Of a stretch of DNA of 57,100 nucleotides, positions 8,070-16,747 are shown piece after piece. Position 1 is the first letter of the stretch. Every line of letters begins with the position of its first letter. This DNA is from Oscillospiraceae bacterium. Lineage in GTDB: Bacteria; Bacillota; Clostridia; Oscillospirales; Ruminococcaceae. The position numbers were made by a program, and so were the translations under genes. The stretch covers positions 1 through 57,100 of the forward strand of contig JAIRWC010000019.1 of NCBI GenBank assembly GCA_031253495.1. Reading direction: 5' to 3'. Below the pieces are notes generated by a model. That model was not told the origin of the DNA, did no database searches, and saw nothing but the letters and a program-made list of their open reading frames with translations.

Positions 8070-9296
8070 GTGGAAAACAATCCGGGCATGGCTTCAAAAA
8101 GGCTTGCCGCTTTATTCGACGCGGACGGCTTTGTCGAAACCGACGCGCTTTGCGCGCCGGAAGTCGCGACGGGTTACGGTTTAATCGGCGGTTCGCCCGC
8201 TTTCGCGTTCGCCGAGGGCGGAGCGGGGATGACGAAGGCGGCGGCGGATAAAATTAAAAAGCTGTACAAAAGCGCCGTCAAGAACGGCGCCCCGGTAATC
8301 GCCGTCTACGACTCGAAGGGCGGCGACATAAAAGAGGGCCGCGCGGTTCTCGCGGCTTACGGCGAGATAAGCGTTATGTGCGCCGAACTTTCGGGCGTGG
8401 TGCCGCAGGTTTCCGTGGTCGCGGGGCTGTGCGCGGGCGCGGCGGCGGTCTTGTGCCTTATGGCGGATTTCGTAATCACGACGGAAAAAGCGGAACTTTT
8501 TATGACGCCGCCGTTTTTGTCGAAGGATTCCGCCGCGGTTTCGCCGTCGGGCGCGGCGTCGGTTACGGAAAAGGACGAAGCCGCCGCGCTGGAAAAGGCG
8601 CGTTCGCTAATCAGGGCGCTTCCGCCCAATAACCTCGAGTTGCCCGGCGACGGCTGTTTTGAGGAAAACGACGCGGTCGTCACCGGAGATTTGGGCGGTT
8701 TGCCGCTGGCGCGCGCAATCGCGGACAAAAACAGCCTTATCGAGATAGGCGAAGGCTTCGGAAGCTCCGTGACGGCGTTCGGGAGCATAAGCCGGCGCGC
8801 CGTCGGTTTTATAGCCGTTTCGGAAAGGATAAGCGCCGCCGACTGCGCGAAAATCGCGCGGTTCGTCAGCTTTTGCGACGCTTTTTCAATCCCCGCGGTT
8901 ACGCTGGCGGATTCCGAAGGCTTTGAACTGAGCTCGGCGGCGGATTTCGTCATGGGCGCGGCGAAACTGGCGCAGACCTACGCCGCCGCCACAATTCCGA
9001 AAATCGCCGTCGTTACGGGGAACGCCGTCGGCGGGGCGTATATCGCGCTGTCTTCGGCGAGTGATTTCATAATGGCTTATGAAAGCGCGGCCGTCTTCCC
9101 GATTACGCCGAAAGCCGCCGCCGCCTTTATGGGGGACGGCTTCGACGAAAGCGCGACCGGCGCGTTAAGCGCGGCGAAAGAGGGGTTTATCGATAAAATC
9201 GTCGAACCCGAAAACGTGAGGGAAGCGGTTTTATCCGCGCTTGGCGCGTTAAGCGGGAAACGGGTGAGTTCCCCGCCGCGAAAACACGTCGTTTAA
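8070..9296 (+). CDS. Carboxyl transferase, divergent MmdA/12S-like subunit
   Basis: 408 residues from the GTG at 8070, which has CAAGGGGG eight bases upstream; an ATG at 7986 coincides with the predicted transcription start and is unlikely. Two crotonase-like halves are visible: RLAALFDADGFVETDAL, VIAVYDSKGGDIKEG and SGVVPQVSVVAGLCAGAAAV, then FVSFCDAFSIPAVTLADSEGFE and ATIPKIAVVTGNAVGGAYIALSS. Relatives are the carboxyltransferase subunits of methylmalonyl-CoA or glutaconyl-CoA decarboxylases and the 12S subunit of transcarboxylase, which are about 500 residues. This one is about 100 shorter and lacks the usual GGSLSEAH segment. The substrate acyl-CoA cannot be read from the sequence. It heads a three-gene operon. 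Confidence 0.8.
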   Translation: MENNPGMASKRLAALFDADGFVETDALCAPEVATGYGLIGGSPAFAFAEGGAGMTKAAADKIKKLYKSAVKNGAPVIAVYDSKGGDIKEGRAVLAAYGEISVMCAELSGVVPQVSVVAGLCAGAAAVLCLMADFVITTEKAELFMTPPFLSKDSAAVSPSGAASVTEKDEAAALEKARSLIRALPPNNLELPGDGCFEENDAVVTGDLGGLPLARAIADKNSLIEIGEGFGSSVTAFGSISRRAVGFIAVSERISAADCAKIARFVSFCDAFSIPAVTLADSEGFELSSAADFVMGAAKLAQTYAAATIPKIAVVTGNAVGGAYIALSSASDFIMAYESAAVFPITPKAAAAFMGDGFDESATGALSAAKEGFIDKIVEPENVREAVLSALGALSGKRVSSPPRKHVV

Positions 9297-9332
9297 CGCG
9301 AAAACGCTTATTCATCAGGAAAGGGAAACGCT

Positions 9333-9692
9333 ATGAAAAGATACAATATTACGGTCAACGGAACGGCATACGACGTCGCGGTCGAGGAAATCGGCGCGGA
9401 CGGCGGCGCTTCGGCGGCGGCGGAAACGCGGCCGGTCAAGCCCGCCGCCAAGCCCGCTCCGGCGGGCGCGGCAGGCGACGTAAAAATCAACGCGCCCATG
9501 CCCGGAACGATTGTCGAGGTTATGGGCAAGGCGGGCGGCAGCGTCAAGGCGGGGACGGTTATCGCCGTTCTCGAGGCCATGAAGATGGAAAACGACATAA
9601 CCGCGCCGTCCGACGGCGTAATCGTCAGCGTGAACGTGGCGAAGGGTGAGCAGGTCAACACGGGGACGTTAATCGCGACTATGACCGTTTAA
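9333..9692 (+). CDS. Biotin carboxyl carrier protein (1.3S / decarboxylase gamma-like)
   Basis: 119 residues: a short N-terminal strand region, an Ala/Pro/Lys-rich flexible linker (about 35-50), and a biotinyl domain with the biotinylation motif EAMKMEN, Lys near residue 87. It shuttles carboxybiotin between the upstream carboxyltransferase and the downstream OadA-like subunit. Size and layout match the 1.3S subunit of transcarboxylase and the carriers of Na+-pumping decarboxylases. SD AGGAAAGGG, seven bases before the ATG. BirA near 53 kb would attach the biotin. Confidence 0.93.
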   Translation: MKRYNITVNGTAYDVAVEEIGADGGASAAAETRPVKPAAKPAPAGAAGDVKINAPMPGTIVEVMGKAGGSVKAGTVIAVLEAMKMENDITAPSDGVIVSVNVAKGEQVNTGTLIATMTV

Positions 9693-9702
9693 GGAGAACA
9701 CA

Positions 9703-11100
9703 ATGCCGAAAATAAACATCACCGAAGTCGCGCTCAGAGACGCGCACCAGTCGCTGATTGCCACCCGTATGCCGCTTGACGAAATGCTGCCGATTTTGGG
9801 CGTGATGGATAAAATCGGGTTTTGGTCGGTTGAATGTTGGGGCGGCGCGACGTTTGACGCCTGTCTGCGGTTCCTTGACGAGGACCCGTGGGAAAGGCTC
9901 CGCATCCTCAGGAGGGAAATGCCCGGCACCAAGCTGCAAATGCTTTTCCGCGGGCAGAATATGCTCGGCTACCGCCATTACGCCGACGACGTGCTGGAAT
10001 ATTTCGTGCAAAAATGCGTCGGCAACGGTATCGATATTATACGGATATTCGACGCGCTTAACGACATACGCAACATGACGACTTCCATAAAGGCGACGAA
10101 AAAAGAGGGGGCGCATTTTCAAGCCTGCATTTCCTACACGTTGAGCCCCGTTCACAGCGCGGAAAAGTTCGTCGAATTCGCCAAACGGCTCGAGAACGAA
10201 GGCGCCGACAGCATCTGCGTCAAAGATATGGCGGGGCTGCTGAAACCTTATGTAACCTACGATTTGGTCAAATCAATCAAAGCGGCGGTGAAAATCCCCG
10301 TTCAAATCCATTCCCACTACACGTCGGGGTTGGCTTCCATGTCGCATTTAAAGGCGATTGAAGCGGGCGCGGACGGGATTGACGTCTCAATTTCCCCGCT
10401 CGCCATGGGCACCTCGCACCCCGCGACCGAAACGATGGTCGCCGCCCTCGCCGGCACGGAATACGATACCGGCTTGGATATGGCGAAGCTGAACCAAGTC
10501 CGCGATTATTTTGAAACGCTGAGGATAAAATATTTGAACTCCGGGCTGTTAGACCCGAAAATCATGGGCGTCGACGCGAACACGCTGCTTTATCAAGTGC
10601 CGGGCGGGATGTTGTCCAACCTCGTTTCGCAACTTAAACAGGCGGGGAAATCCGACCAATTCGAGGACGTGCTGAAAGAAATACCGAGGGTGAGGGAGGA
10701 TTCGGGGTATCCGCCGCTCGTAACCCCCACTTCGCAGATTGTGGGGACGCAGGCGGTGTTCAACGTGATTAACGGCGAGCGGTACAAAACCGTTACAAAG
10801 GAGTTCAAGGGGCTGGTTCGCGGGGAATACGGGCGCACCCCGGAAAAAATCGACCCGGAATTCCGCAAAAAGATTATCGGGGACGAAGAACCGATTGATT
10901 GCCGCCCCGCCGACCTGCTGGAGCCGGAATTGGAGAAGCTCAAGGCGGAAGCGGCGAAGTGGGTTCAACAGGAAGAAGACGTTTTGAGTTACGCCATGTT
11001 CGGGCAGGTCGCCGAAAAGTTTTTCGAGAAGCGGTTGGACAGGCAGTGCGGAATCGACAACGTTCACGCGGATAAAGCGAACAAAATCATGCCGATATAA
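9703..11100 (+). CDS. Pyruvate/oxaloacetate carboxyltransferase, OadA/5S-like subunit without biotin domain
   Basis: 465 residues. An HMGL-like TIM barrel carries the metal and substrate motifs (EVALRDAHQSLIATRM, MLFRGQNMLGYRHYADD, IRIFDALNDIRN, CVKDMAGLL, IHSHYTSG), followed by the conserved carboxylase domain (LVTPTSQIVGTQAVFNV). It transfers CO2 between carboxybiotin and pyruvate/oxaloacetate. Typical OadA proteins end in a fused biotin domain; here biotin is on the separate protein encoded 10 bases upstream. That three-protein layout matches transcarboxylase 12S/1.3S/5S. No Na+-pump beta subunit is adjacent. SD AAGGAGAA. Confidence 0.9.
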   Translation: MPKINITEVALRDAHQSLIATRMPLDEMLPILGVMDKIGFWSVECWGGATFDACLRFLDEDPWERLRILRREMPGTKLQMLFRGQNMLGYRHYADDVLEYFVQKCVGNGIDIIRIFDALNDIRNMTTSIKATKKEGAHFQACISYTLSPVHSAEKFVEFAKRLENEGADSICVKDMAGLLKPYVTYDLVKSIKAAVKIPVQIHSHYTSGLASMSHLKAIEAGADGIDVSISPLAMGTSHPATETMVAALAGTEYDTGLDMAKLNQVRDYFETLRIKYLNSGLLDPKIMGVDANTLLYQVPGGMLSNLVSQLKQAGKSDQFEDVLKEIPRVREDSGYPPLVTPTSQIVGTQAVFNVINGERYKTVTKEFKGLVRGEYGRTPEKIDPEFRKKIIGDEEPIDCRPADLLEPELEKLKAEAAKWVQQEEDVLSYAMFGQVAEKFFEKRLDRQCGIDNVHADKANKIMPI

Positions 11101-11112
11101 CGCGCCGACGCA

Positions 11113-11158
11113 AACCCTTTTCGCCGTTTTTAAACGGCGAAAAGGGTTAATTCTTTTT
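11113..11158. terminator. Strong bidirectional terminator
   Basis: A 17-base arm at 11113-11129 (AACCCTTTTCGCCGTTT) is perfectly complementary to 11132-11148. On the + strand it is followed by AATTCTTTTTCTTC and serves the carboxyltransferase operon; on the - strand an A/T-rich stretch lies beyond it for the MerR gene, whose stop codon overlaps the stem by two bases. Confidence 0.9.
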
Positions 11159-11983
11159 CTTCTTAACCACTCCCGACGAAACCCTTAACAGGAAACATTT
11201 CGGGTCTTTTACGCTGATTTCGTCCAGCAGATACACCACGCAAACCGGGCCTTTCGGCGTCAGCCCCCGCTTTTCCGCGTAATCGCCCATTTTTCGCGGC
11301 AAATCGCCAAATTCGCCGTAATAGCCGCGGTTGTACCCGACAAGGTATTTCCCCGCCGAATTTACGCTGTTTCCGAGCGGGTCGTACGAGACGAACCTGT
11401 CCGGTCTGCCCGGCGACTTTAAAAGAGAATCGAAATCCTCGTAATAACCGCCTATCGGATACCGTATGTTTATCCTGTTCTCTTCGGCGGAATTGCAAAA
11501 GTTCACAAATTCCTCGTAGAACGTCGGGGCGGCCTTGAAGCTCTCGGGGGTTTTCGGCCCCAGTATATAACGCGTTTCGTCAAGCTCTTCGATTTTCACG
11601 GAAACGCCGCCGTTCAAAAGGTTATCCGCCGAAAGCCCGTCTTGGATATTGCCCCGCAGCGTATGGATAATCGAAAACGCCGTCCTCAGCTCGTCTAACC
11701 GGCGGTTCAGCTTCGCTTCCTGGCGTTTGAGCAAATCCATCACCTTTTCCGGCGCGCGCGCGGCGTTCATATCCTTAATCGTCGATAAAGGGACGCCCAA
11801 TTCGATAAGCACGTTGACGAACTTAAGCGTCGTTATCTGCATCGGCGCGTAATAGCGATAGTTGTTTTCACCGCGCGCGGCGGGCGGGAGCAGCCCGATT
11901 TCGTCATAATACCTGAGCGCGGATTGGCTTACCCCCGTAAATTTTGAAAATTCCTTGATTGACAGCAGGGTGGATTCGTTCAT
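11147..11983 (-). CDS. MerR-family transcriptional regulator with GyrI-like effector domain
   Basis: 278 residues. The N-terminal MerR helix-turn-helix is clear (LSIKEFSKFTGVSQSALRYYDEIGLLPPAARGENNYRYY), followed by a dimerisation coiled coil (about 75-115) and a C-terminal domain resembling the BmrR/GyrI effector-binding fold. BmrR-type regulators sense hydrophobic compounds and activate efflux genes. No transporter target is adjacent; it may regulate itself. It has its own promoter at 12029-12057, whose -35 box lies within the 3' end of the phage portal gene. A palindrome in its leader could be the operator. Confidence 0.88.
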   Translation of the reverse strand: MNESTLLSIKEFSKFTGVSQSALRYYDEIGLLPPAARGENNYRYYAPMQITTLKFVNVLIELGVPLSTIKDMNAARAPEKVMDLLKRQEAKLNRRLDELRTAFSIIHTLRGNIQDGLSADNLLNGGVSVKIEELDETRYILGPKTPESFKAAPTFYEEFVNFCNSAEENRINIRYPIGGYYEDFDSLLKSPGRPDRFVSYDPLGNSVNSAGKYLVGYNRGYYGEFGDLPRKMGDYAEKRGLTPKGPVCVVYLLDEISVKDPKCFLLRVSSGVVKKKKN

Positions 11984-12001
11984 ACGGCGCCTCGCTTGAT
12001 A

Positions 12002-12018
12002 AGTCGGTTTAAACGACT
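12002..12018. promoter_or_regulatory. Palindrome in the MerR-gene leader (possible operator)
   Basis: AGTCGGTTTAAACGACT: arms AGTCG/CGACT around a TTTAAA core, just downstream of the predicted transcription start of the MerR gene. Autoregulation through this site is inference. Confidence 0.45.
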
Positions 12019-12028
12019 ATGTGCGTTC

Positions 12029-12057
12029 ATTATACCACGTTACGCCTTATCGGTCAA
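12029..12057 (-). promoter_or_regulatory. Promoter of the MerR gene
   Basis: On the minus strand: TTGACC (12057-12052), a 17-base spacer and TATAAT (12034-12029). The -35 box and part of the spacer lie within the last codons of the portal gene. Confidence 0.8.
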
Positions 12058-13423
12058 GCGGGGGTATCCTCCGCGCGGATTTGCGCCTCATCTCCCCGGA
12101 AATGTCGTCCGCCCACGGATGGTTGGCGATAACCGTTTCTTCCGACAGCAGCGCCAACGATTTTACGCAGTTGTCTATAATTTGCCCCTCGTTGAGCATC
12201 ATGTCGCGGTTAAAAATAAATTCGGCGTTTTTTGAACCCGCGAACCCCCCGTGTTCGAGCGACCTGTTGACAAACCACAGCGTTTCCGCCAGTGCCGCTT
12301 GAAACTCGGTTTCGATTTCGTTGGCGTCCAAATCGATATCGGAATACATGGATTGAATGTTCATCTGATTGGGGTTGCCGCCGCCCAAAACGCGGCTGTC
12401 CTTCGCGTCGAACCCCATGCCGTTTTCGATTACCGCCCTTTTGAAAATCTCAATAATCGCGCGGTAATTGTCGGCGTTCACTTCCACGCGGAGCGTTTTC
12501 AAGTCCCCCGCCGCGCCGTCCACGCTGCGAACCTTTACCGCGCCGTAGGCGGCCAAATTCCGCCTGAACTCGCTTAAATCCTCGCCGTCGTAGTTGACTA
12601 AAACGAGCAGCGTGTTGCGCGGGTCTTCCTCCATCGCGTTCCAGAAATTCGACAAAATGAGGTTCAACCCGTCTTGAAGCGATTTAACCGAGCTTATCAA
12701 CGGGGTTTCGTCCCCGTCCCGCTTAAACGCGATTAACGGAATCTTTTCCCAGTTATATTCCCGGGCGAACCCGTTCCCCGCGACGGTGATATACGACGCG
12801 CGATAAGGCGGGACGCTTACGGGCTTGTCGTCGTCCAACCTGAAATAATGCACCCCCGCCCCGTCGAAAACCTCGGCTCTTTCGACGGCCTTTTCGTCCC
12901 CGCCGGAGCAATCGGCGGTTTCGTATATCCTGATTGCGTAATCCAACCGGGTATGTTCAAAATCCCGCCAGCCCGGGATTATCTCGCAGCCTTTCAACCT
13001 TTTGAACTTCAGCGCGCCTTTTTCGTAATAGAGGTAAATCCAGGCTATGCCGTGGTTATAAGCGTCTTTCGCGACGTTTTTCATCATCCGCATAAACCCC
13101 TTGTCGAACACCGCCGCCAATTTCGCGCGGTAATCCCCGTCGCCCGCGCGAAACGTCAGCGGCTGCCCGAGAATATAATTGGCTTTCTGGTTGACCAATT
13201 TGCGGTACTGGTTGTCGACGGCTTTATTGTCGGGTAAATTCCGCGCCGTTTCAAGCTCCCCCGCTTCCCCTATGACCGCCCTTTTCCTGTAGACGATATC
13301 GTGCCGCCCCGCGAAATAATCCTCGCCCAAAAGCATCAGCCGCCGCTTTTCGGAGGCTTTGAACCGCAAAATCTCCCGCCCGATAAATTCCCTGTCAGCT
13401 TTTTTTCTGAAATCAAATTGCAT
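12047..13423 (-). CDS. Phage portal protein, SPP1 gp6-like, orphan
   Basis: 458 residues, complete, with AAAGGAG before its ATG. Portal proteins form the dodecameric ring through which phage DNA is packaged. Family features: KLVNQKANYILGQPLTF near 95-111, DAYNHGIAWIYLYY, IPLIAFKRDGDETPLISSVKSLQDGLNLILSNFWNAMEE, then LGGGNPNQMNIQSMYSDIDLDANEIETEFQAAL, all typical of the SPP1 gp6-like group (PF05133), which usually runs near 450-500 residues. No head, protease, capsid or tail genes are near. The terminase gene lies on the opposite strand beyond a histidine kinase. This is either a prophage remnant or a retained gene. The frame is intact, so decay is recent or selection persists. Confidence 0.88.
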   Translation of the reverse strand: MQFDFRKKADREFIGREILRFKASEKRRLMLLGEDYFAGRHDIVYRKRAVIGEAGELETARNLPDNKAVDNQYRKLVNQKANYILGQPLTFRAGDGDYRAKLAAVFDKGFMRMMKNVAKDAYNHGIAWIYLYYEKGALKFKRLKGCEIIPGWRDFEHTRLDYAIRIYETADCSGGDEKAVERAEVFDGAGVHYFRLDDDKPVSVPPYRASYITVAGNGFAREYNWEKIPLIAFKRDGDETPLISSVKSLQDGLNLILSNFWNAMEEDPRNTLLVLVNYDGEDLSEFRRNLAAYGAVKVRSVDGAAGDLKTLRVEVNADNYRAIIEIFKRAVIENGMGFDAKDSRVLGGGNPNQMNIQSMYSDIDLDANEIETEFQAALAETLWFVNRSLEHGGFAGSKNAEFIFNRDMMLNEGQIIDNCVKSLALLSEETVIANHPWADDISGEMRRKSARRIPPLDR

Positions 13424-13478
13424 AACGCAGCTCCTTTACGTAAATAATTTAATTCAATATTACCCCCCGTCGAAGCCG

Positions 13479-13522
13479 AACCGTGCCAAATTCCGTTGCA
13501 AAGGCAACCTGTAGGCACGGTT
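13479..13522. other. Two-tier stem-loop between portal and kinase genes
   Basis: The outer stem AACCGTGCC/GGCACGGTT (nine pairs) encloses an inner stem GTTGC-AAAG-GCAAC, with asymmetric internal loops of seven and five bases. No T-run follows on either strand. It lies between divergent genes, just upstream of the kinase promoter. Possible roles are a regulatory RNA element, an operator or a mobile-element end; none is shown. Confidence 0.55.
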
Positions 13523-13532
13523 TACAAAATCA

Positions 13533-13561
13533 TTGACTTTTCGGCGTTTTTGTAGTACAAT
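13533..13561 (+). promoter_or_regulatory. Promoter of the hybrid histidine kinase gene
   Basis: TTGACT (13533-13538), a 17-base spacer and TACAAT (13556-13561). The leader is about 40 bases long and ends in a strong AAGGAGG site. Confidence 0.85.
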
Positions 13562-13605
13562 CACTTATATCGCGGGGTTGCGCCCGCTGGAAGGAGGTGT
13601 CTCTC

Positions 13606-16569
13606 ATGCCGGCAAAAAGAAGAAAAAACAGGGCTTATTTCCTTCTCGCGCTTGTGTTTGTCGTTACATTGGGGACCGTTATCCTTATAGTTCAGTTTGA
13701 AACCGGGGATATGATTTCAGAGCTTACGCTCAAACAGGCGGACACGGCCAACCGCTCTTTCGCCAATTATCTGGGCGAGCTTGAGGAAAGGGCCCTGCAA
13801 TGGACGGAAGTGATAATCAACGACGCGAACGTCCTCGGTTCCTTAAAAAGCGGGAAATACGACAGCCTTAAAAGCGATTTGACCAATTTGGCGCCGAGCG
13901 TGGATTATATAAGCGTATACGGTCTCGACGGGTCCGTGATTTTCAGAACCGACGGCGACCCCGCGGGTCTTAGGGGCGCTCCGGCGCGCGCGGACATTTC
14001 AGCCGTTCTGCGGGCGGGTTCCGCCGTGCGGGCGGTCTTTACCGACCCTTCCACCGGGTTCCTTTCGGCCGGCGCGAGCGCGCCCGTTTACGACGAGGGG
14101 GCGGTGGTATTCGTCGTAAACTGCGGCTTCGACCTTTCCAAAAAAGATTATGTGGACATATTCAAAGAGCGGACCGGCTGTGAAGCCACGGTCTTCCAGA
14201 ACAACATACGCATAAGCACCACCGTTACCGATTATTCCGGCGAACGCGTGGTGGGGACCGAAGCCCCCGACGACGTGGCTGAAATCGTGTTGGGGCGGAA
14301 AAGCAAGCATATAACCGAGCTTAACCTTTTCGGGAGGATGTACGCGGCCTGCTACTCCCCCGTTATGACCGACGGGGAAGTTATCGGCATCCTGTTTACG
14401 GGGGTCGATATAGGCACCTCGCTTGAAAGACAGCGCGTTATGGGGTATCTTATCATCTTGGCGGCTTTTTTGGGCGTAACCGCGGCGATAATTTCCATGC
14501 TGGTTTCGGGAAAAACGGAGCGCAGACATTCCTCCGAAATAGAAAAGGAGCTTGAACAGCAGCGGTTAATGGCGAGAATAGCGCGCCTTTTCCTGTCGGA
14601 CACCGAAATGAACGTTTTGATTACCGACACGCTTCGCATGATTGGGGAATTTATGCGGATACCGCAGGCGCTCCTCTTCCTGTTGGAAGACGACGGGCGC
14701 ACCCTCGTCTGCGTCAACGAGTACATAAATCCCGAACTCGGCATCCCGTCGCGCATAGGCGGCAAGATGCCGCTCGGCGACAAAATGCACTCTTTCATAG
14801 ACAAGCTGAAACCCGGCGTGGGGAAAGACGCCTGCCTCCATTCCAACGACCCCGCAATCAAGAAAACCATGGCCCCTTACCGCGTCAGTTTTGAAAACTA
14901 TATAACCACGCCGATATTCGTCAAAGGCAAAATGTACGCGGTGATTGATTTTTCAAGGGACGACGACGGGAAAAACTGGAGCGACAGCGAAATAAGCCTT
15001 TCGACGCTCTTCGCCAGCATCTTGTCCGGCGTGTTTGAGCAAAAAGCCATGGAGTTGCAAACCTCCGTCGTCGAAAACGCCCCCGTAAGCATAGTATACG
15101 CCCTTCAAGACGGCAACCTCGCCTACGCGAACCCCGCCATCGCCGCCCTCACGGGTTACACCGAAAGCGAAATCATCGCGGGGGGGCTGGAGCTTATCTT
15201 CGATAAGGAAGAGGCCGACGACATAAAAAACATGTTCATTCCCATGGCGCTTTCAAGCGGCGCGTGCCACGAGGTTAACCTGAAAAACAAGGACGGGGGA
15301 AGGCGAATCCTTGAAATCAAAAGTTTCGCCATAAAGGACGGCATAGTCGCCGCCATCGGCATCGACCTGACCGAAACGCGCGCCCTCGAGGCGGAATTGA
15401 TTTCCGCCAAGGACCTGGCGGAACAGACGAGCCGTTATAAATCCGAGTTCCTCGCCAACATGAGCCATGAAATCCGCACCCCGCTCAACGCCATTACCGG
15501 CATGACGAATATCGGGAAGTCCGCCGCCGACTTGGAGCGCAAGAATTATTGCCTCGGCCGGATAGAAGAGGCGTCCGGCCACCTCCTCGGCGTTATAAAC
15601 GATATTTTGGATATGTCCAAAATTGAGACGGGGAAGATTGAGCTTTCGCCGTCGGCGTTCAACCTCGGGAAAACGCTTCAAAAGGTCGTCAACATCGTAT
15701 ATTTGCGAATGGAGGAAAAACGCCAGAAATTAGACCTGCGAATAGACGGGAAAATCCCGGAGGCGCTCATAGGGGACGAGCAGAGACTGTCGCAGATTAT
15801 TACGAATATTTTGGGCAACGCCGTGAAGTTCACGCCTGAAGAGGGGAAAATCACCGTTGACGCGTCCCTTTCGGAAGAAACGAACGGCGTTTGCGTGATA
15901 CGGATATCCGTCGAGGATTCCGGCATCGGTATAAGCCCCGAACAGCAAACCCGCCTGTTCCAGCCGTTCCATCAGGCGGAAAACAGCACCACCCGCAAAT
16001 ACGGCGGCACAGGGCTGGGGCTTGCCATTTCAAAGCGGTTGGTGGAGATGATGGGCGGTGATATCCGCGTAAAATCAGAGCTCGGAAAAGGCGCGGCGTT
16101 CGTCTTTACGGTTCGGGTAAAACGCGGGGAGGGCGTCGGCGACGCGGATTCAGGCGCGAAAGAGTGGGGCGCGGACGCCGCCGACCTGTTCGCGGGGAAA
16201 AGTATACTGCTTACGGAGGACGTGGAGATTAACCGCGAAATAGTGCTGTCTTTATTGGAGCATACGCTTTTGGAAATCGACTGCGCCGAAAACGGGAAAG
16301 AGGCGGTGCGGATGTTCGGCGAGGCCCCGGACAAATACGGGATGATTTTTATGGACGTGCAAATGCCCGAAATGGACGGTTACGAGGCGACGCGGAGGAT
16401 ACGCGCGCTCGGCGTCCCGAACGCCAAAACCGTGCCTATTATCGCGATGACGGCGAACACTTTCAACGAGGACGTCGAAAAGTGCCTTGAAGCGGGAATG
16501 AACGGGCATATAGGAAAGCCGCTCAATTTTGACGAGGTTATGGAAAAACTCCGCGAATGTCTGAAATAA
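13606..16569 (+). CDS. Hybrid sensor histidine kinase (Cache-GAF-PAS-HisKA-HATPase-REC)
   Basis: 987 residues from the ATG at 13606, eight bases after AAGGAGG; the GTG at 13597 lies inside that SD. Order: TM helix (about 10-28), an extracytoplasmic Cache-like sensor to about 270, a second TM (about 277-300), GAF-like domain (about 325-480), PAS (about 490-600), HisKA with FLANMSHEIRTPLNAITGM (phospho-accepting His), HATPase with DEQRLSQIITNILGNAVKFT, EDSGIGI and GGTGLGLAIS, then a receiver (ILLTEDVEINR, acceptor Asp in MIFMDVQMPEMDGYEA). No HPt domain or partner regulator is present, so output needs a phosphotransfer protein elsewhere. It sits alone between two phage packaging genes. Confidence 0.93.
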   Translation: MPAKRRKNRAYFLLALVFVVTLGTVILIVQFETGDMISELTLKQADTANRSFANYLGELEERALQWTEVIINDANVLGSLKSGKYDSLKSDLTNLAPSVDYISVYGLDGSVIFRTDGDPAGLRGAPARADISAVLRAGSAVRAVFTDPSTGFLSAGASAPVYDEGAVVFVVNCGFDLSKKDYVDIFKERTGCEATVFQNNIRISTTVTDYSGERVVGTEAPDDVAEIVLGRKSKHITELNLFGRMYAACYSPVMTDGEVIGILFTGVDIGTSLERQRVMGYLIILAAFLGVTAAIISMLVSGKTERRHSSEIEKELEQQRLMARIARLFLSDTEMNVLITDTLRMIGEFMRIPQALLFLLEDDGRTLVCVNEYINPELGIPSRIGGKMPLGDKMHSFIDKLKPGVGKDACLHSNDPAIKKTMAPYRVSFENYITTPIFVKGKMYAVIDFSRDDDGKNWSDSEISLSTLFASILSGVFEQKAMELQTSVVENAPVSIVYALQDGNLAYANPAIAALTGYTESEIIAGGLELIFDKEEADDIKNMFIPMALSSGACHEVNLKNKDGGRRILEIKSFAIKDGIVAAIGIDLTETRALEAELISAKDLAEQTSRYKSEFLANMSHEIRTPLNAITGMTNIGKSAADLERKNYCLGRIEEASGHLLGVINDILDMSKIETGKIELSPSAFNLGKTLQKVVNIVYLRMEEKRQKLDLRIDGKIPEALIGDEQRLSQIITNILGNAVKFTPEEGKITVDASLSEETNGVCVIRISVEDSGIGISPEQQTRLFQPFHQAENSTTRKYGGTGLGLAISKRLVEMMGGDIRVKSELGKGAAFVFTVRVKRGEGVGDADSGAKEWGADAADLFAGKSILLTEDVEINREIVLSLLEHTLLEIDCAENGKEAVRMFGEAPDKYGMIFMDVQMPEMDGYEATRRIRALGVPNAKTVPIIAMTANTFNEDVEKCLEAGMNGHIGKPLNFDEVMEKLRECLK

Positions 16570-16579
16570 ACAAAAACGC

Positions 16580-16599
16580 GGCGGTTTGGCCGAACCGCC
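16580..16599. other. Hairpin after the histidine kinase gene
   Basis: GGCGGTT (16580-16586) and AACCGCC (16593-16599) form a seven-pair stem with a six-base loop, 11 bases after the kinase stop. No T-run follows. A TATAAT at 16630-16635 downstream lacks a convincing -35 box. Confidence 0.4.
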
Positions 16600-16690
16600 A
16601 ATCTGGCACTGCGCGTGAAAAACGCGCGGTATAATTGATACTGTTCCGGAAAGCGCGTCGAAAACGTCGGCGCGCAAATGCCGGAAGCGA

Positions 16691-16727
16691 AAAACAACCG
16701 TTTAAACGCGGTTGTTTTTTATTTTTT
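16691..16727 (+). terminator. Intrinsic terminator directly upstream of the terminase gene
   Basis: AAAACAACCG (16691-16700) pairs with CGGTTGTTTT (16709-16718), followed by TTATTTTTT. It should stop transcription from the kinase gene. It ends about 20 bases before the terminase ATG, so that gene can be expressed only by read-through or antitermination. Confidence 0.85.
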
Positions 16728-16747
16728 ATAAAAAAGGAAGGAAAACA

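Noticed and set aside
16630-16635. TATAAT as a promoter for the terminase gene
   Set aside because: No -35-like hexamer at 16-19 bases upstream, and a strong terminator lies between it and the gene.
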